Made by a program: the position numbers and the translations under genes. The notes beneath the pieces are model-generated. The model saw only the letters and a list, made by a program, of their open reading frames with translations. It did not search any database and was not told the origin of the DNA. Shown one piece after another: positions 5,985 through 7,606 of a stretch of 7,606 nucleotides of DNA. Source of the stretch: Rhodocyclaceae bacterium UBA2346 (GTDB lineage Bacteria; Pseudomonadota; Gammaproteobacteria; Burkholderiales; Rhodocyclaceae); assembly GCA_002344625.1 (NCBI GenBank), contig DDUE01000077.1, positions 1 through 7,606 of the forward strand. Direction: 5' to 3'. How positions within the stretch are numbered: position 1 is the first letter of the stretch; every line of letters starts with the position of its first letter.

Positions 5985-7606
5985 ATGTCGATTCACGTAG
6001 CGCTACACCATGTCACCCATTACAAATATGACCGGCCGGTCAATCTCGGCCCCCAGGTCATCCGGTTGAGGCCGGCACCTCACAGCCGCACCCGCATTCT
6101 CAGCTACTCGCTGAACATCCTGCCGCAAACGCATTTCATCAACTGGCAGCAGGACCCCCAAGCCAACTACCTGGCCCGTCTGGCCTTCCCCGAAAAAACC
6201 ACCGAGTTCCGGATCGAGGTCGATCTCGTCGCCGAAATGGCGGTGATCAACCCGTTCGACTTCTTCCTCGAGCCCTATGCCGAGGAATGCCCGTTCGAAT
6301 ACGAAAGCTGGCAGAAGGACGAGCTCGCCCCTTACTTCAAGAAGCTGCCCCTCACCGCGAAGCTGGCTGCGTACCTGAACGGCATCGACCGCAGCAAGAA
6401 GCGCAGCGTCGATTTCCTGGTCGAGCTCAACTACAACCTCTACAAGCACATCGATTACACCATCCGCCTCGAGCCGGGCGTCCAGACCCCCGAAGAAACC
6501 CTCGAGAAGCGTTCGGGCTCCTGCCGCGACTCGGCTTGGCTGCTGGTGCAGATGCTGCGCAACCTCGGACTGGCGGCGCGCTTCGTGTCGGGCTACCTGA
6601 TCCAGTTGAAGGCGGACGTCAAGTCGCTCGACGGGCCGTCCGGCACCGAAGTCGATTTCACCGATCTGCACGCCTGGTGCGAAGTCTATCTGCCCGGCGC
6701 CGGCTGGATCGGCCTCGACCCGACCTCCGGCCTGTTTGCCGGCGAAGGCCACATTCCGGTCGCATGCACGCCCGACCCGTTCTCGGCGGCGCCGGTCACC
6801 GGCGGCGTCGACAAGTGCGAGGTGAGCTTCGAACACGAGATGTCGGTGACCCGCATCTGGGAAGCGCCGCGCGTCACCAAGCCCTATACCGACGACCAGT
6901 GGCTGCAGATCGAATCGCTCGGCCACGAGATCGACGCGCGCCTCGAGTCCATGGACGTGCGCCTCACCCAGGGCGGCGAACCCACGTTCGTGTCGGTCGA
7001 TGATCTCGAAGGCGCGGAGTGGAACACCGACGCGATGGGCCCCACCAAGAAGATCCTCGCGGCCGATCTCTACCATCGCCTGCGCGACAAGTACGGCGCC
7101 AACGGGCTGGTACATTTCGGCCAGGGCAAGTGGTATCCGGGCGAGCAGTTGCCGCGCTGGTCGCTCAACTGCTTCTGGCGCAAGGACGGCCAGCCGATCT
7201 GGAGCGACCCGACCCTGATCGCCGACGAAGCCAGCGGCGGCACTGCCGACGCAGCGATTGCCGCGCGCCTTCTCGAAGGCGTCGCGAAACGCCTCGGCGT
7301 CGTGTCCGACCACATCTTCCCGGCATACGAAGACGTGTTCTACTACATGTGGCGCGAGCGCCGCCTGCCGGCCAACGTCGATCCGTTCGACTCGCGGGTG
7401 GATGACGAACTCGAGCGCGAGCGCCTGATGAAGGTCTTCACCCAGGGGCTCACGCTGACCATCGGCCACACGCTGCCGATCACGCGCAACGACTTCACCG
7501 GCGAGTGGGAAACCGGGCCCTGGTTCCTGCGCAGCGAGCGCTGCTACCTGTTGCCGGGCGACTCCCCGATGGGTTATCGGCTGCCGCTCGACTCGCAGCC
7601 GTGGGT
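5985..7606 (+). CDS. Transglutaminase-like / DUF2126 protein, 3' end beyond window
   Basis: The first 540 codons of a large protein; no stop occurs before the right edge. Residues 1-95 match the bacterial transglutaminase N-terminal region (MSIHVALHHVTHYKYDRPV start). The transglutaminase core follows, with the full triad visible: C180 in SGSCRDSAW, H229 in DLHAWCEVYLP and D245 in GLDPTSG. From about residue 300 the DUF2126 region begins, with the LTQGGEPTFVS motif (327-337) and a characteristic HFGQGKWYPGEQLPRWS stretch. Members of this family usually run to about 1,100 residues. DUF2126 has been linked to circularly permuted ATP-grasp amidoligases, in operons with alpha-E, transglutaminase and proteasome-like (Anbu) genes, suggesting peptide-bond formation and trimming, but the product is unknown. 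The start is supported by AAGGGG (5973-5978) six bases before the ATG. A 488-codon open frame on the opposite strand (6003-7469) is a shadow of this gene. Confidence 0.9.
   Translation, partial: MSIHVALHHVTHYKYDRPVNLGPQVIRLRPAPHSRTRILSYSLNILPQTHFINWQQDPQANYLARLAFPEKTTEFRIEVDLVAEMAVINPFDFFLEPYAEECPFEYESWQKDELAPYFKKLPLTAKLAAYLNGIDRSKKRSVDFLVELNYNLYKHIDYTIRLEPGVQTPEETLEKRSGSCRDSAWLLVQMLRNLGLAARFVSGYLIQLKADVKSLDGPSGTEVDFTDLHAWCEVYLPGAGWIGLDPTSGLFAGEGHIPVACTPDPFSAAPVTGGVDKCEVSFEHEMSVTRIWEAPRVTKPYTDDQWLQIESLGHEIDARLESMDVRLTQGGEPTFVSVDDLEGAEWNTDAMGPTKKILAADLYHRLRDKYGANGLVHFGQGKWYPGEQLPRWSLNCFWRKDGQPIWSDPTLIADEASGGTADAAIAARLLEGVAKRLGVVSDHIFPAYEDVFYYMWRERRLPANVDPFDSRVDDELERERLMKVFTQGLTLTIGHTLPITRNDFTGEWETGPWFLRSERCYLLPGDSPMGYRLPLDSQPW

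Noticed and set aside
6003..7469. Long 488-codon open frame on the minus strand
   Set aside because: It lies wholly antisense to the plus-strand transglutaminase/DUF2126 frame, which has recognisable domains, catalytic residues and a ribosome site. GC-rich codon bias commonly leaves such antisense frames open.

Overview
The window is GC-rich, double-stranded-coding bacterial chromosome and looks like a proteobacterium. Strong G/C bias at third codon positions, a HipO-type amidohydrolase, a YbbP-type permease and a transglutaminase/DUF2126 protein would fit a betaproteobacterium of the Azoarcus/Thauera kind, but that placement is inference from gene types and composition only. The first ~585 bases are visibly less GC-rich than the rest.

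Bases 1-1956 are the integrase end of a chromosomal integron. A complete, apparently intact integron integrase gene (intI, 586-1956, +) carries all five tyrosine-recombinase catalytic residues, the IntI-specific insert, and about 126 extra N-terminal residues. Immediately upstream lie a probable attI site (457-515), with a pair of direct repeats facing intI, and a good cassette promoter (Pc) candidate on the minus strand straddling the intI start codon (576-604). Beyond attI is one gene cassette transcribed away from intI, holding a 138-residue SUKH/SMI1-KNR4-like gene (28-444, -). Its stop codon sits inside the R'' arm of an attC site that runs off the left edge. The cassette start and end carry a perfect 13-base inverted repeat, as expected for R' and R'' of a single attC. 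This is the classic order: array - attI - intI.

Bases 2012-5684 are a tight two-gene minus-strand operon. An M20-family amidohydrolase (HipO-like) comes first, followed 4 bases later by an 832-residue YbbP-type ABC permease with two FtsX domains. The permease converges on intI, with a small GC hairpin between them. No ABC ATPase gene lies in the window.

Bases 5685-5984 are a divergent control region with two short palindromes. From 5985 a plus-strand gene runs off the right edge: the first 540 codons of a transglutaminase-like protein continuing into a DUF2126 (circularly permuted ATP-grasp-related) region. It has no stop in the window, and a long antisense frame lies over it.

The integron and the three core-type genes appear functionally unrelated. 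The most interesting part is the integron platform with its long-form integrase and non-consensus but self-complementary recombination sites.
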